From assembly GCA_951217055.1 (NCBI GenBank), contig OX578283.1:26473427-26537426 (forward strand): DNA of 64,000 bases, in the 5' to 3' direction. Positions 22,811-36,182 of this stretch are shown in pieces; the stretch's first letter is position 1; each line of letters begins with the position of its first letter. The translations under genes and the position numbers were made by a program. Source of the stretch: Gerris lacustris (lineage: Eukaryota > Arthropoda > Insecta > Hemiptera > Gerridae). The notes under the pieces were generated by a model. It was given only the letters and a program-made list of their open reading frames with translations, had not been told where the DNA came from and did not search any database.

Positions 22811-23675
22811 TTGAAAACGTCTTTTTAGCCTATTCTAAGAGCATCTAAAATGTTATTATATACAAATAAATTTAAGTTTTTTATGAACGGGACAGGAAGA
22901 CCGGGGTATTTTATTTAAACAAAATTATATACATACTAATAATATTTTATTATTAAAAGTTGTACATTATATAATAGATTAATGTTTTATTTTAGTAGCC
23001 AGAAAAATAAATTGGTACATTTTAAAAATATTTTAGTTATGTGAATTAACAAAAAAAAAAAAAAAAAAAAAAAAAACTTTTCCTACTATTAGTAGTGAGG
23101 AAAAGTAAAAATACGTACGCCAGATGTTTTGAGTTTAACAGAAATTAGCTGATAGTATTAGGTTAAAAATAAACATAGTAGGGTATATAATAGTCCAGTC
23201 AATAAGTATAAAAAATAATCTTCCTTGCGAAAGGTCGGGTATCAGTAATTTTTTAAAAATCTTATTCTACAATTGAACCCGTTTCCCAATTCATTAATAT
23301 TAATTATTCGATAATTAAAAACTATTCTAATGACTGCTACTATCCATTTTAATTAAATTTAATTAATATTTTAAAGTAAAACTTTAGATTAAAATAAAAA
23401 CCCTTAAAACAAGAAAAATTTAATTAAAAACTTTATTTAAGAATGTTATATTGTAACCTTTCATTCAAAATAAACAATGGATAATAGTCGGAAAGAAATT
23501 CGTCCCACTAAAAAGTTCTGACCATGCGCAGTCGTAATTTTATGCAGATTTTTCCAAGTTCAATAGACGACATTTTTTTACCCAGGAGCTGCATCCCTAT
23601 TTTATAGATTCTTAACCTAGACACCCGTCATAACTCAACCCTGATAACTTAACTTACTTCTATTCTTTTTCTTCA
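22811..23675. other. Unassigned AT-rich DNA with poly-A
   Basis: A 28-base poly-A run lies at about 23050-23077. No gene is supported. Confidence 0.4.
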
Positions 23676-23949
23676 TCTTCTTTTTAAACACCAAAAAAAA
23701 ATATGTCGGGCAAAACAAGGTAGATTATTACTTATTTATTAAGTGATACTGACTTATTTAAAATACTTACTTATTTGCATACTTAAATTTTAAGTCTATG
23801 GCTTTGGAGCAGGGGGGCACGTCTTTTTAAACGCCAAAAAAATATGTCGGGCTAAACTAGGTATATAATTACTTATTTATTTTTTTTTTCCGCTATTACT
23901 TAAACATGTGCTGCGAAATTGCATACTTAAATTTTAGGTCTTTGGCTTG
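23676..23949 (+). repeat. Direct repeat, two diverged units of about 130 bp
   Basis: 23676-23807 and 23824-23949 share CTTTTTAAACRCCAAAAAAA, ATATGTCGGGC, ATTACTTATTTATT and TTGCATACTTAAATTTTA. The second unit has a 20-base replacement in its middle. It is an old local duplication. Confidence 0.8.
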
Positions 23950-24716
23950 ACAGTAAAATTAAATAAAATAAAAACTTCAAAGTCGTTCCAAAAATAACGT
24001 AGTTCCATGAAATCTTGGAACGATGGGAACCGTTCCAACACTGGAACTAGTTATTTTTATAGTTACGTTCCGTTCCGCCCATCCCTAGTATTTACTAGAT
24101 ATGATACAATAACGTCATCTGGAGTGTTGGAGAGTTTAGGTGTGTGTGGGGATTACGTGCTGAGTTTTTACCGACAGGTATTAGGATGTTATATCCTCTA
24201 TAATCTTTTTTTAAATGAATGGTTTCCAGACAGAAAGCCTGTAACCATTATCTTTATATAAATTATTGGATTTTTTTTATATTTTTTAAGTCAGTTGCTT
24301 CTCTCACGAACCTTTTTCTATTGTTTTAAATCGATGACAACCTGTTAAAAATCAACAATGTGTAATTTGAAATTCAGAATATTCATTTACTGCAGGTTTG
24401 TAGATATCCCCGTTTTTAACTGTTATTAATTTTCTTAAAGTCGAGTGTATGTGATAATGTTAATACATAATAATATATCTAGTAGTATCCTGTCAATCAG
24501 CATTACATTTCAGAAACTAGAATTACATCTCGGGAAAGTATAATGTGTGAATGTATTAATCATCAGTATTTAAATCAAACCTCCACCGTGAGACTTTTCA
24601 CCATAACCCGTCTGTACTAATCAGTGTGTTATCAAATAAGTCAACAGATAAGAGTAGGCAGTGGGCATGGCTTGTAAGTAAATAAGTATTCAATTAAAAA
24701 TCTTAGTATACTAGAT
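23950..24716. other. Unassigned DNA with GTTCC/GGAAC-rich segment
   Basis: 24000-24090 contains several GTTCCA/TGGAAC blocks that can pair (GATGGGAACCGTTCCA, GTTCCGTTCCGCCCATCCCT), perhaps the end of a hAT-type MITE. The 84-codon frame at 24007-24261 has no recognised motif. Confidence 0.35.
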
Positions 24717-25407
24717 ATCGCGTGGCTCTATCATTGAAGCGAGTGTATAGTAATAATTATGTATTGAATATTGAAAAAATAGATGATCATGAATCATGAT
24801 GAGTTGATAAATAAAGAGTATGATAGTAGTACAGCGGCTAGTATTAAGGGAACCACCCTGCATTCTTACTATTCCTCTAACCACACATCTCCTTTTATTT
24901 TCAATTATTATAAAATGTATGACTTCACTGCGCCATAACTTCCGCTTGTATCAAGTTGAAGTTTTACATGGCTGTTTCAACTGTACTTTAGACGATGTAT
25001 TTGAAGATTTATTAAAATCGTGTCGTTAGAACGTAAGATATCGGTAAAAATTGTTTTCTCTACTTTGAACGTTTAGGTCCGCTTTAATAGTTGATAATTC
25101 ATAACAGGGTCGCTGTTGGTTTTACTACAAAATGTTATTTGAAAAAAATGTTCGTCTCATCGAATAGATAAATTTAGAATTTTTCCCTTAATAAAATTCC
25201 TATTTTAATAATGTAGCGGACGTTTACGCGAGCGTCTAGCGCGAACGCTTGGGCAGACAACGTTGTCCAACGAACTCGTCCTGAGCATTGTTAAAATGAA
25301 CCTGTATACCGAATTTCATCAAAATCGGTCAACTTTTACTCAAGTTATCGTCGTTCGTTTCATAGGTATTTCGTTAAATGTAGGAAGCTCGCTGCTCTCG
25401 CTTCAGT
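24717..25407. mobile_element. R5 element, second copy
   Basis: Ends ATTGAAGCGAGTGTA (24733-24747) and TGCTCTCGCTTCAGT (25393-25407) are inverted. The interior matches 8477-9239, including CGTCTCATCGAATAGATAAA, GTTTACGCGAGCGT and CTTTTACTCAAGTTATCGTC. The (GACA)n run of the other copy is absent here. No transposase. Confidence 0.75.
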
Positions 25408-26606
25408 AAAGGGACTGCCTTTAAAAAGTTTTTAATTTAGAAATCGAATTACAACTCTACTCAATCTTTATTTTCAGTATAGTAAAGAAATTAAAATAAA
25501 TCATTTACGCAATATTCTTACAATATCTTTACATTTTAGAGTCAAATTAAGCGTATTTTTGCATTATAGAATGTATTTTTTGCATTATAGTAACGTATTT
25601 TAGTATATAGAATGCAATATTAATAATTAAATTATATGTAAATCCCACAAAATCTTTAAATTGAATTATCAAGAAAATTTAATGAGTAAATAAGTAAATA
25701 AGAGATTTGATAAGCATGGTTAAATTTTTCTTAAATTACTCGTTAAATTTTTGTGGACTTACTTTGGTCAAAGGGGCTATTACTGTTTTATTGGTACGTA
25801 TATAAATGGACTACATTTACAAATATTCTTTTAATTTTAAAAATATTTTTTTCTCAAATGTTTTCTTCTCAGCCCTAAAATAAAACTGAAGTTAATTTCG
25901 CTTTCTTCGAAGTTTCTCCAAATCAGTTCAGTATGATTTCGCACAGTCGACAGACCACGAGCCGAAATTTCTTTAAACATTTTTTTTTCAGGGGATATTA
26001 AACGAGTAAATCTAAGGAAATCTCTTTTCACTCGCAAAATTTTCTTTATACTTCTTACATGATAATGTAATAAAAGTCAATGAACAGGCGATTTAAGTCA
26101 AATCAAATATAAAAGTCTATATTTAACTATTAAAAGAAATAAATTAAAATCGGATAATAAAGTTTGAAGGGTCAGCGCCAAGTAGGTCAACGATTGATCC
26201 CGCATTGTATTATCTCTAATGCGGGTTAATAATCTAGTTGGAGGAGGAATTGTCTCAGGGTTATCTTAGAACAGTAGTTATAGCATATAACTACAGTACA
26301 AGGTAACAACTACATAATTTAACTTCATCTTGCTGTCCTAATAATAATTACCTTAGAGATGAGAACTATATAAAAAATAACCCAAATCAATAAATGTATG
26401 CTTCAATAATATTATAGTAATAATCGAAACTTAAACTATAGTAAACATATCTTGATTGAACTATTAAACGAGTATGATTCTAGAACTTTTAATTTATAAA
26501 ATTATTTTTAGAAAAATAAATACAAATGAGTAGTAAAACGATATAATATTAAAAGCATATAGCATAATAAGAAATAAAATTTAAATTATTAACTAATACC
26601 AAAATC
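25408..26606. other. Unassigned AT-rich DNA
   Basis: Nothing supportable is seen. The 66-codon reverse frame at 25837-26037 has no recognised motif. Confidence 0.4.
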
Positions 26607-26820
26607 GTCTGCCAATTAGTGTGTCACTTTGCTGCCTCACGTCCTGTTTCGTATACTTTAATGTTTTAACTTTAACCCTCCTCCCCCCCCCCCCCCCCCC
26701 AATTGTTTTTTAGTCACAATTGTTTTGATTTTTTGGCAGAAAAGCAAATAAGCGCAAAATGTATATACATTTTAAATGAGACCAACCATGGGCTAATTGT
26801 GACCTACCATTGGCGTAATT
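26607..26820 (+). repeat. R2 fragment with poly-C
   Basis: GCCAATTAGTGTGTCACTTT matches the R2 start, and ATGAGACCAACCATGGGCTA its middle. The segment between is rearranged and holds an 18-base C run at 26683-26700. It adjoins the R7 repeat. Confidence 0.6.
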
Positions 26821-27300
26821 GCAAAGTCAGAAAATGTTTTTAAATTAAACGTGTAAAGTGATTTGGGAAATAAAATGTTTGACTTTGTGAGGGGCAGAGA
26901 ATATATACGGGGGTGGGGGGACACAGACAAAAAACATCCCTTACTGGATGTATTAGACTAGGGTTGGGACATCGATTCCGATATATCGAAAATATCGCTA
27001 TTGATATTTCGATATATCATCAAATATTGATAATCCAAACATATCGAAAATCGGAAGTCGGTGACCTTCTTTTCTCTTTTCTATTGCAATACTCAACAAG
27101 GGTTTTTTTTGTTTTTGTTCATCACCCCGAAAAAACGGGTCGTCGGGGAGGTTCTCGATATATCAAAAATATCAATATTTTCTTTCGATATCCTAAACCT
27201 ATTATATTAGACATAGTAGAACTTACTTGGACAGGGAAGACTTGGCTTATTTTTTTTACACGTGTTTTTGTTGGGATTACCTTTTACGCCAAACCAAAGT
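26813..27300 (+). repeat. R7 repeat carrying a MITE
   Basis: GCGTAATTGCAAAGTC, AAATGTTTTTAAATTAAACG and GACTTTGTGAGGGGCAGAGA match 32783-32885. After the MITE, AGTAGAACTTACTTGGACAG and GTTTTTGTTGGGATT match 32935-33030. The 142-codon frame here spans both the repeat and the MITE and is not a gene. Confidence 0.75.
26959..27204. mobile_element. 246-bp hAT-like MITE with TATTAGAC target duplication
   Basis: It starts TAGGGTTGGG and ends near CCTAAACCTA, with CGATATATCGA-type self-complementary blocks inside both ends. The 8-mer TATTAGAC flanks it (26951-26958 and 27205-27212). The R7 copy at about 32920-32945 has a single site (GGATTAGATCTAGTATAACT) and no insert, which is an empty-site confirmation. 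No coding content. Confidence 0.8.
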
Positions 27301-27998
27301 GCCCGACGTTCTTAGAGAACAGGAACAATTTAAAAGAATAAAAGAAAAATAAAGTGTCTGATGGAAGAGATTATTTACCCTGATAAATATTTCGCTATGA
27401 GTTTTATTGAAAAATAAAAAAGTTTAATACAAAATCATAGTAAGGGAAGTTGTTACATAATGCAAAAACAACCAGAAAAAAGTATTTTTATGTTCTTATT
27501 CCTAAATCCTATAGTAGGCTTTTAAATCATTCGTGACAAGTTTGTCTCTTATAATAAAGAGGAATTAAGCGTCTCCTGGTTTAATAAAAAGTTTAGCCTC
27601 TTCAAACATTGATGCCTTTTTTTTTACAAAAAGAGTGTTATTTATTTTTACTTTAATTTATTATTGAAATAGATAATGCTATTTTACCCAAAGCTGGTTG
27701 ACCTGAATAAAACATCAAATCGTAAAAAGTATTTACTGATAGATGAAAAAATCTGATAATAAAAAATTACAAGATAAAAAGAACTTTTTATATACTACGT
27801 TTTTATATTTTCTGTTGAATCATATGTAATGTTGATAATATAATTGTCATTGTTATATATATAATGTTAGTGAAAAAAAATACATAGTTCCGAATTTATT
27901 TACTTCACATAATAATGACAACTGACAACCATCTAGAGAGCTGATCTTAAACCTATAAAAGGACAAATCTTTGTACAACGGATCTCAACAACACCGAA
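27301..27998. other. Unassigned AT-rich DNA
   Basis: Nothing supportable. Confidence 0.4.
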
Positions 27999-28310
27999 TC
28001 TAAACCGTGCCATTGTTATGCCCCTGTGTAGGGACAGTACGAGAAGAAAAATGTGTACAAGTACAGAAGTACAGATGCAGAAAAATTAAATCTATACAAA
28101 ATTATACTGCAGCAAAATTTGCTGAAAACTAATTAAATTCTGCTAAAGATGGCTAAAAGTATTAAAAAATATGCATTTTCAGCGTGTTCTGAGCTATTCT
28201 AAAAGTTTCAAATGTTTAGCTACTCGGGAAGTAAGTTAAAAATCGATTGCAAGATTTGTACTGGACAAAAAAACAAACAAGAAAGCAAGCTAATAAAAAC
28301 GTAGAAAAAA
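27999..28310 (-). repeat. R6 repeat, shorter copy
   Basis: Reverse-complement match to 6810-7410: CAAACAAGAAAGCAAGCTAA, GCTACTCGGGAAGT, GCAGCAAAATTTGCTG, AGAAGTACAGATGCAG and AAACCGTGCCATTG, without the middle roughly 290 bp. Confidence 0.7.
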
Positions 28311-29002
28311 GTATTAAAATATGAGTTAAACCGAAAACTGAAAGACTTAAGTGACCACATTTCAACAAAAAATGATTGAATTTCAAAGCCGGCTTTATTC
28401 CTCTCGGCCAATGTTAGTGTTGCAGCATAGTATAGATAAAGCGTCAATATCATAAATCCGCGAAGGTTGATTGATTTACCTTTGTATGGCATTATTGATG
28501 GTTCAAGTAAAGATTAGTCAAGACCAAAGAAAGCAGCGCGAATTCGTAAAGGTCCTTCGTTTCAACACAGAGTACCAAAAATAAGTGTAAGTTAATAATG
28601 AATAAGTTTTTAATTATAACATACATTAAAAAGTGTAGTTTAACTTGTGTTAATTTCGTTAGCTTATATTTAACTATAGTTATATAACATTTCAACTAGT
28701 GAGCCTATTTTCATTCTGCATTTTATAAAGCAAAGCTCTTACACAGTATTATTTTTATTTTACTATTGTATAATATAAACTATAAACCATTTATCATACT
28801 CAGGTAAACCCTTACCTGTGAACAATGTGGCCTTACACTGAACCTGATATCACCCCATGAAGACTATAATTAAATATTTTGCCCTAATGAATGACAATAT
28901 ATATAAACAACACTGAAATACTAAAAATGTGTAAACAATACTTAAAATATTTTACTATAAATAATAATTTAGAGTAAACAATTCTATAGCTACAAAACAA
29001 TT
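28311..29002. other. Unassigned AT-rich DNA
   Basis: Two short reverse frames (28220-28492, 28492-28695) lack recognised motifs. Nothing else. Confidence 0.4.
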
Positions 29003-29609
29003 AAAAATAGACTGCCAATTGGTGAGGCACTTAGCTTCCTCGCATCCTATCCACGAATTTTATTGATTTTATGCTTTTAAGTCATTATTGTCAAATTGGT
29101 TTAATTGTTTCCCCCGTTTTTTTTAATCTGTCAAAATTGTTTAGATTTTACACGAATTAAAGTATCAATTTAGCAAAAGTTAAAGAGCGTAGACTGTTCA
29201 AATTAATCTGTGGCCATCTGCGGGTTACTTTCGATAAACTATAAAAGTTTCATTCAAATGAGATAAGTACTTTTGAAGCTATAGGTGTAAATAAATGTAT
29301 GTTTGTGCAAGAATGTGCATGTGGAAGAAAAACAAAATATCGCAGAAGGTTGAAACTTATATGGGACCAACAATGGGCTAATTATGACAAACCACCCAAA
29401 TTTCATAAAAATTGAACCTGTAGTTTCTAAGATATGTTGGTTCGCAAAAATTGAACGACAGACCGACAGACAGACACAGAACCAAAAATGTTCCCTGATG
29501 TCTGACACGGATTTCTGTCTTGGAATTCTTAAAATCGGAGACCTAAACATTTTTCGTTCTTCGAAACGATCACATAGCTTTCGTTACCTTCGGTAAGCTC
29601 GGAAGCAAT
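29003..29609 (+). repeat. R2 dispersed repeat, reference copy
   Basis: The most complete, uninterrupted copy. It runs from CTGCCAATTGGTGAGGCACT through TTAAAGAGCGTAGACTG, TATGGGACCAACAATGGGCT, a (GACA)n run near 29460 and TGATGTCTGACACGGATTTC, to TTACCTTCGGTAAGCTCGGA. CACATAGCTT appears near both ends in the same orientation, so it lacks obvious terminal inverted repeats. Both strands give open frames that are not genes. Confidence 0.8.
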
Positions 29610-30040
29610 AACTATTTTTAGTTAATTGACTTTCTTCGCGTAAATCCAAAAGTATGTATGTATTAAGTAATTTATCAAACTGTCATTTAAAACGTTATAC
29701 CGTCAATTTAAAGTTAGTTTTTTTGTCAACAAAATGAAGAAATGGTTTTTTAGGCTCCTTTATCACAGAAAGTTTAAGGGTATCTTATCACTGAGTGATA
29801 GGTTAAAGGTCAGAGCTAGGGCGGTCTAAAGCTATAGGACCTCTTCACAATTCACTAGTTGTAAATAATAAAAAGTAAAACTTTCTACGTAGGAATTTTT
29901 TTAGAATTTAAGAGGAAAAAAGCTGGAACACATTAAAAATAAAAAATTAAGGGCCACACTTAAAAATTTGCATAGAGAATTTTAATAAGGGTTGATCGCA
30001 TTTTTTTTTCTTTTGCTTGGCTCAAAGTCTTTTAATATAG
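29610..30040. other. Unassigned AT-rich DNA
   Basis: No feature supported. Confidence 0.4.
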
Positions 30041-30878
30041 GGTCGATGTAGCTTATCTGACACCACTTGTATAGAAAAGGAAAAAATAGCAAATACCTAT
30101 TATAAATATATTAATCGTTTTTTCTGTACATCGATAAAAATTGAATAATGTATGTTTACTTTTTCTCTTATTAAATTTTTCCTTTTCAATCCTCTATCAT
30201 GTGACACACTAAACAGGGTTTATCAATTTCAGAAGACCAAATTGAGTGGTGTTTCCACAGGTCATTTGGGTCGAAAAAGTTCATATATATTTTGCTATAG
30301 TCCAATTCTCAACGATGTAGAATCTATCAACCATTACCTACCTTAAAAAATTGCAATAACTCAAAAAATATTAATCTTGGAACAATGAGTGACCAATTGT
30401 TGGAAAGACCAGGAAATTGTCTCTGCAATTAGGTATGTTTTAGTTGGCTTTTTGCCTATTTACATGACCCAGAGCTGTTTAAAAACAAAAAAATAGATTT
30501 TTTAAACTAAATAAATAAATTGTTGAAGGACTATAAGCCCAGATATCGCAATGACCCTATTGAGAGAAATGCGTACAAAATGAAGAAAAGCTGGCTCTAC
30601 TAATAACCTTTAATACGATACCAAATACTTCAAAATATGCTAGCTCTAAGTGGGCGAACAACCATTGTTGTAGAAAAAACCATGTCCGATTTGCAGCTTG
30701 ATAGTTATAGTTAATATATTTTTTCATGAAATCATCACGAATAACACCTGCACCAGCTGCAAGCACTACATGTTTTCTTTTGCAATAATTGTTTGTAAAA
30801 AAAACTGTGATAATAAATTTAATATTTGCCAGTTTTTCTGTTTCTACACATGTGGCTCCAGATACGCTACATCGACCC
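30041..30878. mobile_element. Non-autonomous DNA element with GGGTCGATGTAGC ends
   Basis: GGGTCGATGTAGC at 30041 and GCTACATCGACCC at 30866-30878 are perfect inverted repeats, and imperfect pairing continues inward (TTATCTGAC against CCAGATAC). The span is about 838 bp. A 107-codon minus frame (30557-30880) ends at the right edge; it shows no transposase motif I recognise. No second copy is in the window, and the flanking bases do not give a clear target duplication. Confidence 0.5.
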
Positions 30879-31584
30879 AAGTCAGTTTTTTTATGTTTTG
30901 TCCATATAAAATATTGTTAGGCTGGAAGCAAACATGTGTTACTATCGATTTTTATATTAGTTCAGTTTGTTTTATTCTACATTGTGATATGATCGTTACT
31001 TACGATTCCTAAGAAATTAGGTCCTATGCCTAGTCCACTCTGCAGCGACTTGCCTGTAAATTATACGGTACACCTACACCTACGGTGCCTTCTTTACTAT
31101 ATGCAGACAAGCATGCGCAAACCTAAGTCCAGTCCCATCCTTCTTTCGGCCTGCACGTACTTTCCTGCTTTTAAAGCCTGTTCACACGACATAACCAATA
31201 CCGTACAGACCTAGTTTGTACAGTTATTCTTTAAATATTTCAGCAGTCCACAAGCTGCGCTTAAATGTATGGCCTAAATTTGCCCGACATCAGGTTTAAG
31301 CAAAATGTTTGATCGTTTAAGGGGGCCTTTTTACTTTTTAACGATACTGCGACCTATCTTTGAATCATTCTACAACTGACCTGAAGAATTAATTGTATTA
31401 CGTTGCCTTGATAAAATGATTTAATTTTAAATATATAAGATTCTGGTAATTTTATCATATCATTTCTTTAGTAACAGTCAGGTAATGAAAAAAGGAGCAA
31501 ACGCTGATTAAAATAGCACCGACTTTTAAAAAAAAGTAATAAATTAAATCAAATTTCCAATATGTGCTTTCGGTACACACCAAA
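30879..31584. other. Unassigned AT-rich DNA
   Basis: Two overlapping-looking short frames near 30698-31214 lack recognised motifs. Nothing else is seen. Confidence 0.35.
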
Positions 31585-32115
31585 GGGTCCGTAGGTAATT
31601 TAATAAATTGGATGATTTTCAAGCTTTTCAGCAGTTTCAAGATGGTGCTAATTTAAAAGTATGATTTGCTATAACTTTTGAACAGTTTATTATAATGACC
31701 TAATAATAATAAAACTAACAAAAATCTTTAAATGCATTTTTTTGTCCTAACTCAAAAAGAATAACTATGTACCATTTTTGTGTGATATGATAAATAAATA
31801 GGGAAGGGGCCTCGAAAAACTCAATTATTAATGACACGTGGCGTAAAAATAAATTGGAACAAAATAGAAACCAAATATATATTTAACACATTGTTTTGTA
31901 GGGTTGATTGAAAAGATTGGGGATCATTTAAGCTTAAAAAAATTTGGCGCTTCCCTATATTTTTTCTATGCTTGGGTAAAAACCCATGAAATGACTGTAA
32001 AGTTTCAAATATATTTTTTTTGGGTAGTCAGTAATACGGGTTAGTTAACGACAGAAATGCAGACAGACATACAAACGCAGGAAAGTATAAAGGGTCCTCG
32101 GTTTTGCCTATGGAC
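31585..32115. mobile_element. R4-like element, diverged
   Basis: AAGGGTCCGTAGGTAATTTA at the left and AAGGGTCCTCGGTTTTGCCT at the right correspond to the two ends of R4, with a GACAGACATACAAACGCAGG run just inside the right end as in R4. The interior is not clearly alignable. Confidence 0.5.
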
Positions 32116-32640
32116 TGAGTTGTGTTTTGAGCAGGCTGCAGATGTCAATCATAAGATTCAAGATGAGATAATAATATGCAAACGTTTGTACAATTTATCA
32201 TTCATTGATAGCTTTTGTCGGAAATTTAGTACGTGTAGTAAATTCATAAAAACTCTTCAAGTAAAATTCATTTATGATTTTGTACACGTGTGTAATGATT
32301 TATAAGAAACTAGAGTATTCCTGGGAAAAACAAAGTAGTAACTATTATCAAAAGTAAAGATAATTTTTGTGACAAAATATGTTACCTATTCTGATACATC
32401 TTTACAGTTTTTTGGCAGCACACCTCCATTTAGGGTTTTTTTATTCCGTAGGGCTTTCACACACGATGAAACAGACCAATTAGGTGATTCATCGAATAAA
32501 CCCGGGTTCAAAGAACAAACTCTTATTTACAACAATTATTGCGGGAAGCGATAGTCTGTAAACCATGTCTCACTTCTCTCGATTTTTATTGAAACTCCCC
32601 ATTAGTTCCATTTAAGCAATGCTGGTTAGACATAGTGTAT
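32116..32640. other. Unassigned AT-rich DNA
   Basis: The two short frames near 32057-32554 have no recognised motif. Confidence 0.4.
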
Positions 32641-32649
32641 GGAGGGGGC

Positions 32650-32760
32650 TGGTCCGGGGATTGAATCCACATCTCTGTGGTCACCCATTCAAGTAGTGAC
32701 TACTGCCAATCCTGCTTAACCTGATTGATTGAGAGCTAACAACGAACATGTCGTCGTATA
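32650..32760 (-). repeat. 5S-rRNA-like SINE or 5S pseudogene fragment
   Basis: On the minus strand 32717-32677 reads AAGCAGGATTGGCAG, then CTACTTGAATGGGTGACCAC. In order and spacing this is the internal control region of 5S rRNA (AAGCA, TTAGTACTTGGATGGG, GACC). The 3' side continues GAGATGTGGATTCAATCCCC. The 5' half of 5S is missing. The flank GTTAGCTCTCAATCAATCAG and the GAGATGTGGA...CCCGGACCA part recur at 33860-33965, so it belongs to a dispersed unit, which suits a 5S-derived SINE. Confidence 0.5.
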
Positions 32761-32782
32761 AAACTTTGTTCCCTCGTGCAGC

Positions 32783-33045
32783 GTAATTGCTAAGTCTAAA
32801 AATGTTTTTAAATTTAAACGTGTAGTGATTAGGGAAAGAAAATGTTTGAGTTTGTGAGGGTCAGAGAATAGAGAGGGCGCAGACAATCAACATAATTTAC
32901 TTGTAATCGTAATTTAATGGATTAGATCTAGTATAACTTACTCGGAGAGTGGGAGACTAAGCGAAACCAATGATCTCACAAACTTTTACTTGAGACCTTT
33001 TTTTTATCATGAGTGTTTTGGTTGGGATTTCGCTTCTTTTTGTAA
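32783..33045 (+). repeat. R7 repeat without the MITE
   Basis: It matches 26813-27300 on both sides of the MITE insertion point and so shows the pre-insertion sequence. Confidence 0.7.
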
Positions 33046-33829
33046 GTAATTTTTTCCTATATTATATAATTCATAATAATATAAAAAATAGATAGTTTAG
33101 ATAGAAAATATAATAATAATGAATATAGGATACAATAGGATGATAAAGAAAGACAATGGAAGGAAATAAATAGTATATAATAGCAAATAGTAATAATCAT
33201 TGTTTAGAATAAGGGGTTTGAAAAACAAAGGCAAGCTGTGAAACACGGTGGGTGTTCAAATTTAATTAAACAAATATCTAGTGCACGTGTGCGGACGAAA
33301 GGGGAGTGTATGTTTACAATCTTCAAGCTCAATACTCACTCACACCACACTTATTCAAATATTAAATTGCAATAATGAGAGTAAAATAATACTTTAGTTT
33401 GACGTTCTCTACTAGCTAGCACTAGTAGCGCTAATTCTGACTTTTTAAATATGCAGTTTCTTTATTAGCCTTGAGGGGTCCAAAAACCAGATTTTGTATT
33501 GTTTTTTTTTTTTTTTGGTTTTTTTTTGTATATTGAACCCTATCTATACACACAATTTTAAGTTTCTAGGATTGCCAGAAGGCGTTTAGTATTATGATGA
33601 TTCAGTTAATCAATCAATAGACCAGAGTAAAAAAACCAAACTTTAGGCTCACTTATGTTATAAACTAATATGGGTAGAGGTTAGAAGTGTAAAATTTTTA
33701 TTTCTGATTAAATTTGTAATTAAATCTAATTTAAAATAACTTTTATCTACATATCTAAGTATCTTTAATAGGATAATAGAGGGGGGTCCAAAGAGTCTTG
33801 AGTTCGATCTTGTGCAGGATGGCACTGTG
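33046..33829. other. Unassigned AT-rich DNA
   Basis: A poly-T-rich stretch (33510-33528) is the only notable item. Confidence 0.4.
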
Positions 33830-33965
33830 TGCACAGGGCGGGGACACTGCCAGGAATTAATTGGTTAATTAATTAATTAATTAATTGGTCCGGGAATTAA
33901 CTCCACATCTCATTGGTTAGATTCCACCTGATTAATCTGATTGATTGAGAGTTAACCGAAATTTC
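33830..33965 (-). repeat. Second copy of the unit holding the 5S-like fragment
   Basis: GGTCCGGGAATTAACTCCAC and CTGATTGATTGAGAGTTAAC match 32650-32752, but the 5S-like middle is replaced by unrelated bases. A (TTAA)n tract at 33863-33888 adjoins it. Confidence 0.55.
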
Positions 33966-35597
<1,632 letters not shown>

Positions 35598-35769
35598 TCA
35601 TAAATTAGTTTACAAAATTCTAATATCAATATCTCAAAGAATAACCTCGGACAAGATTTCTCTTAATACGTAGGGCAAGTAAAAAATAAGGTTCCCACAT
35701 TTTTTTCAGGTGTAAGGCATTTTTTATTCTAATAAAATAGTATACCATCTGAAACCTTGTACATTAAAC

Positions 35770-36026
35770 TATTTTTCTTCATAGTCACCAGATTTTTCTA
35801 CGCATTTTTCTTACGAGTTATCCACTTCTGAAAACCCGCTTCGAAGAACTCCGCTGCTAGGCCACCGATGAACTTGGTGAGCGCTTCCTTCATCTCTTCA
35901 TCTGTACTGAAACGTTGTAAAACGTTGCAAAACCCAAGTGTTGCTTCAATTTCGGTAACAAGTGGAAGTCGCTGGGAGCAAGATTAGGGCTGTAGGGGGC
36001 ATGATCAAGCAATTTCCAGCCGAAGG
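35770..36026 (-). pseudogene. Mariner transposase, C-terminal fragment (left half)
   Basis: Minus-strand reading gives LLDHAPYSPNLAPSDFHLL followed by PKLKQHLG, then after a short disruption TDEEMKEALTKFIGGLAAEF and FEAGFQKWIT. YSPxLAPSDxHLF with the third catalytic Asp is the hallmark of mariner D,D34D transposases. A single-base deletion after WIT relative to the right half shifts the end of the frame. The first two catalytic Asp residues and the DNA-binding domain are missing. It is dead. Confidence 0.85.
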
Positions 36027-36028
36027 TG

Positions 36029-36182
36029 GACAACGCTTCAGTACAGATGAAGAGGTGGAGGAAGCGGTCACCAAGTTCATCGGTTCTTCGTTTTTAGTTA
36101 GTTCTTCGAAGCGGGTTTTCAGAAGTGGATAACTCTTCAGGAAAAATGCGTAGAAAAATCTGGTGACTATGTAGAAAAATAG
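36029..36182 (+). pseudogene. Mariner transposase, C-terminal fragment (right half)
   Basis: Plus-strand reading gives STDEEVEEAVTKFIG, then a roughly 25-base insertion/replacement near 36093-36115 in place of GLAAE, then FEAGFQKWITLQEKCVEKSG and DYVEK, with an intact stop at 36180-36182. It is the inverted partner of the left half but lacks the YSPxLAPSD segment. It cannot encode a working enzyme. Confidence 0.8.

Noticed and set aside
26913..27341. 142-codon plus-strand frame
   Set aside because: It crosses the boundary of a MITE with a proven insertion site, so the frame is a chance fusion of repeat sequences.
30557..30880. 107-codon minus frame as a real transposase exon
   Set aside because: No catalytic or DNA-binding motif could be identified; kept only as an unexplained frame inside a TIR element.
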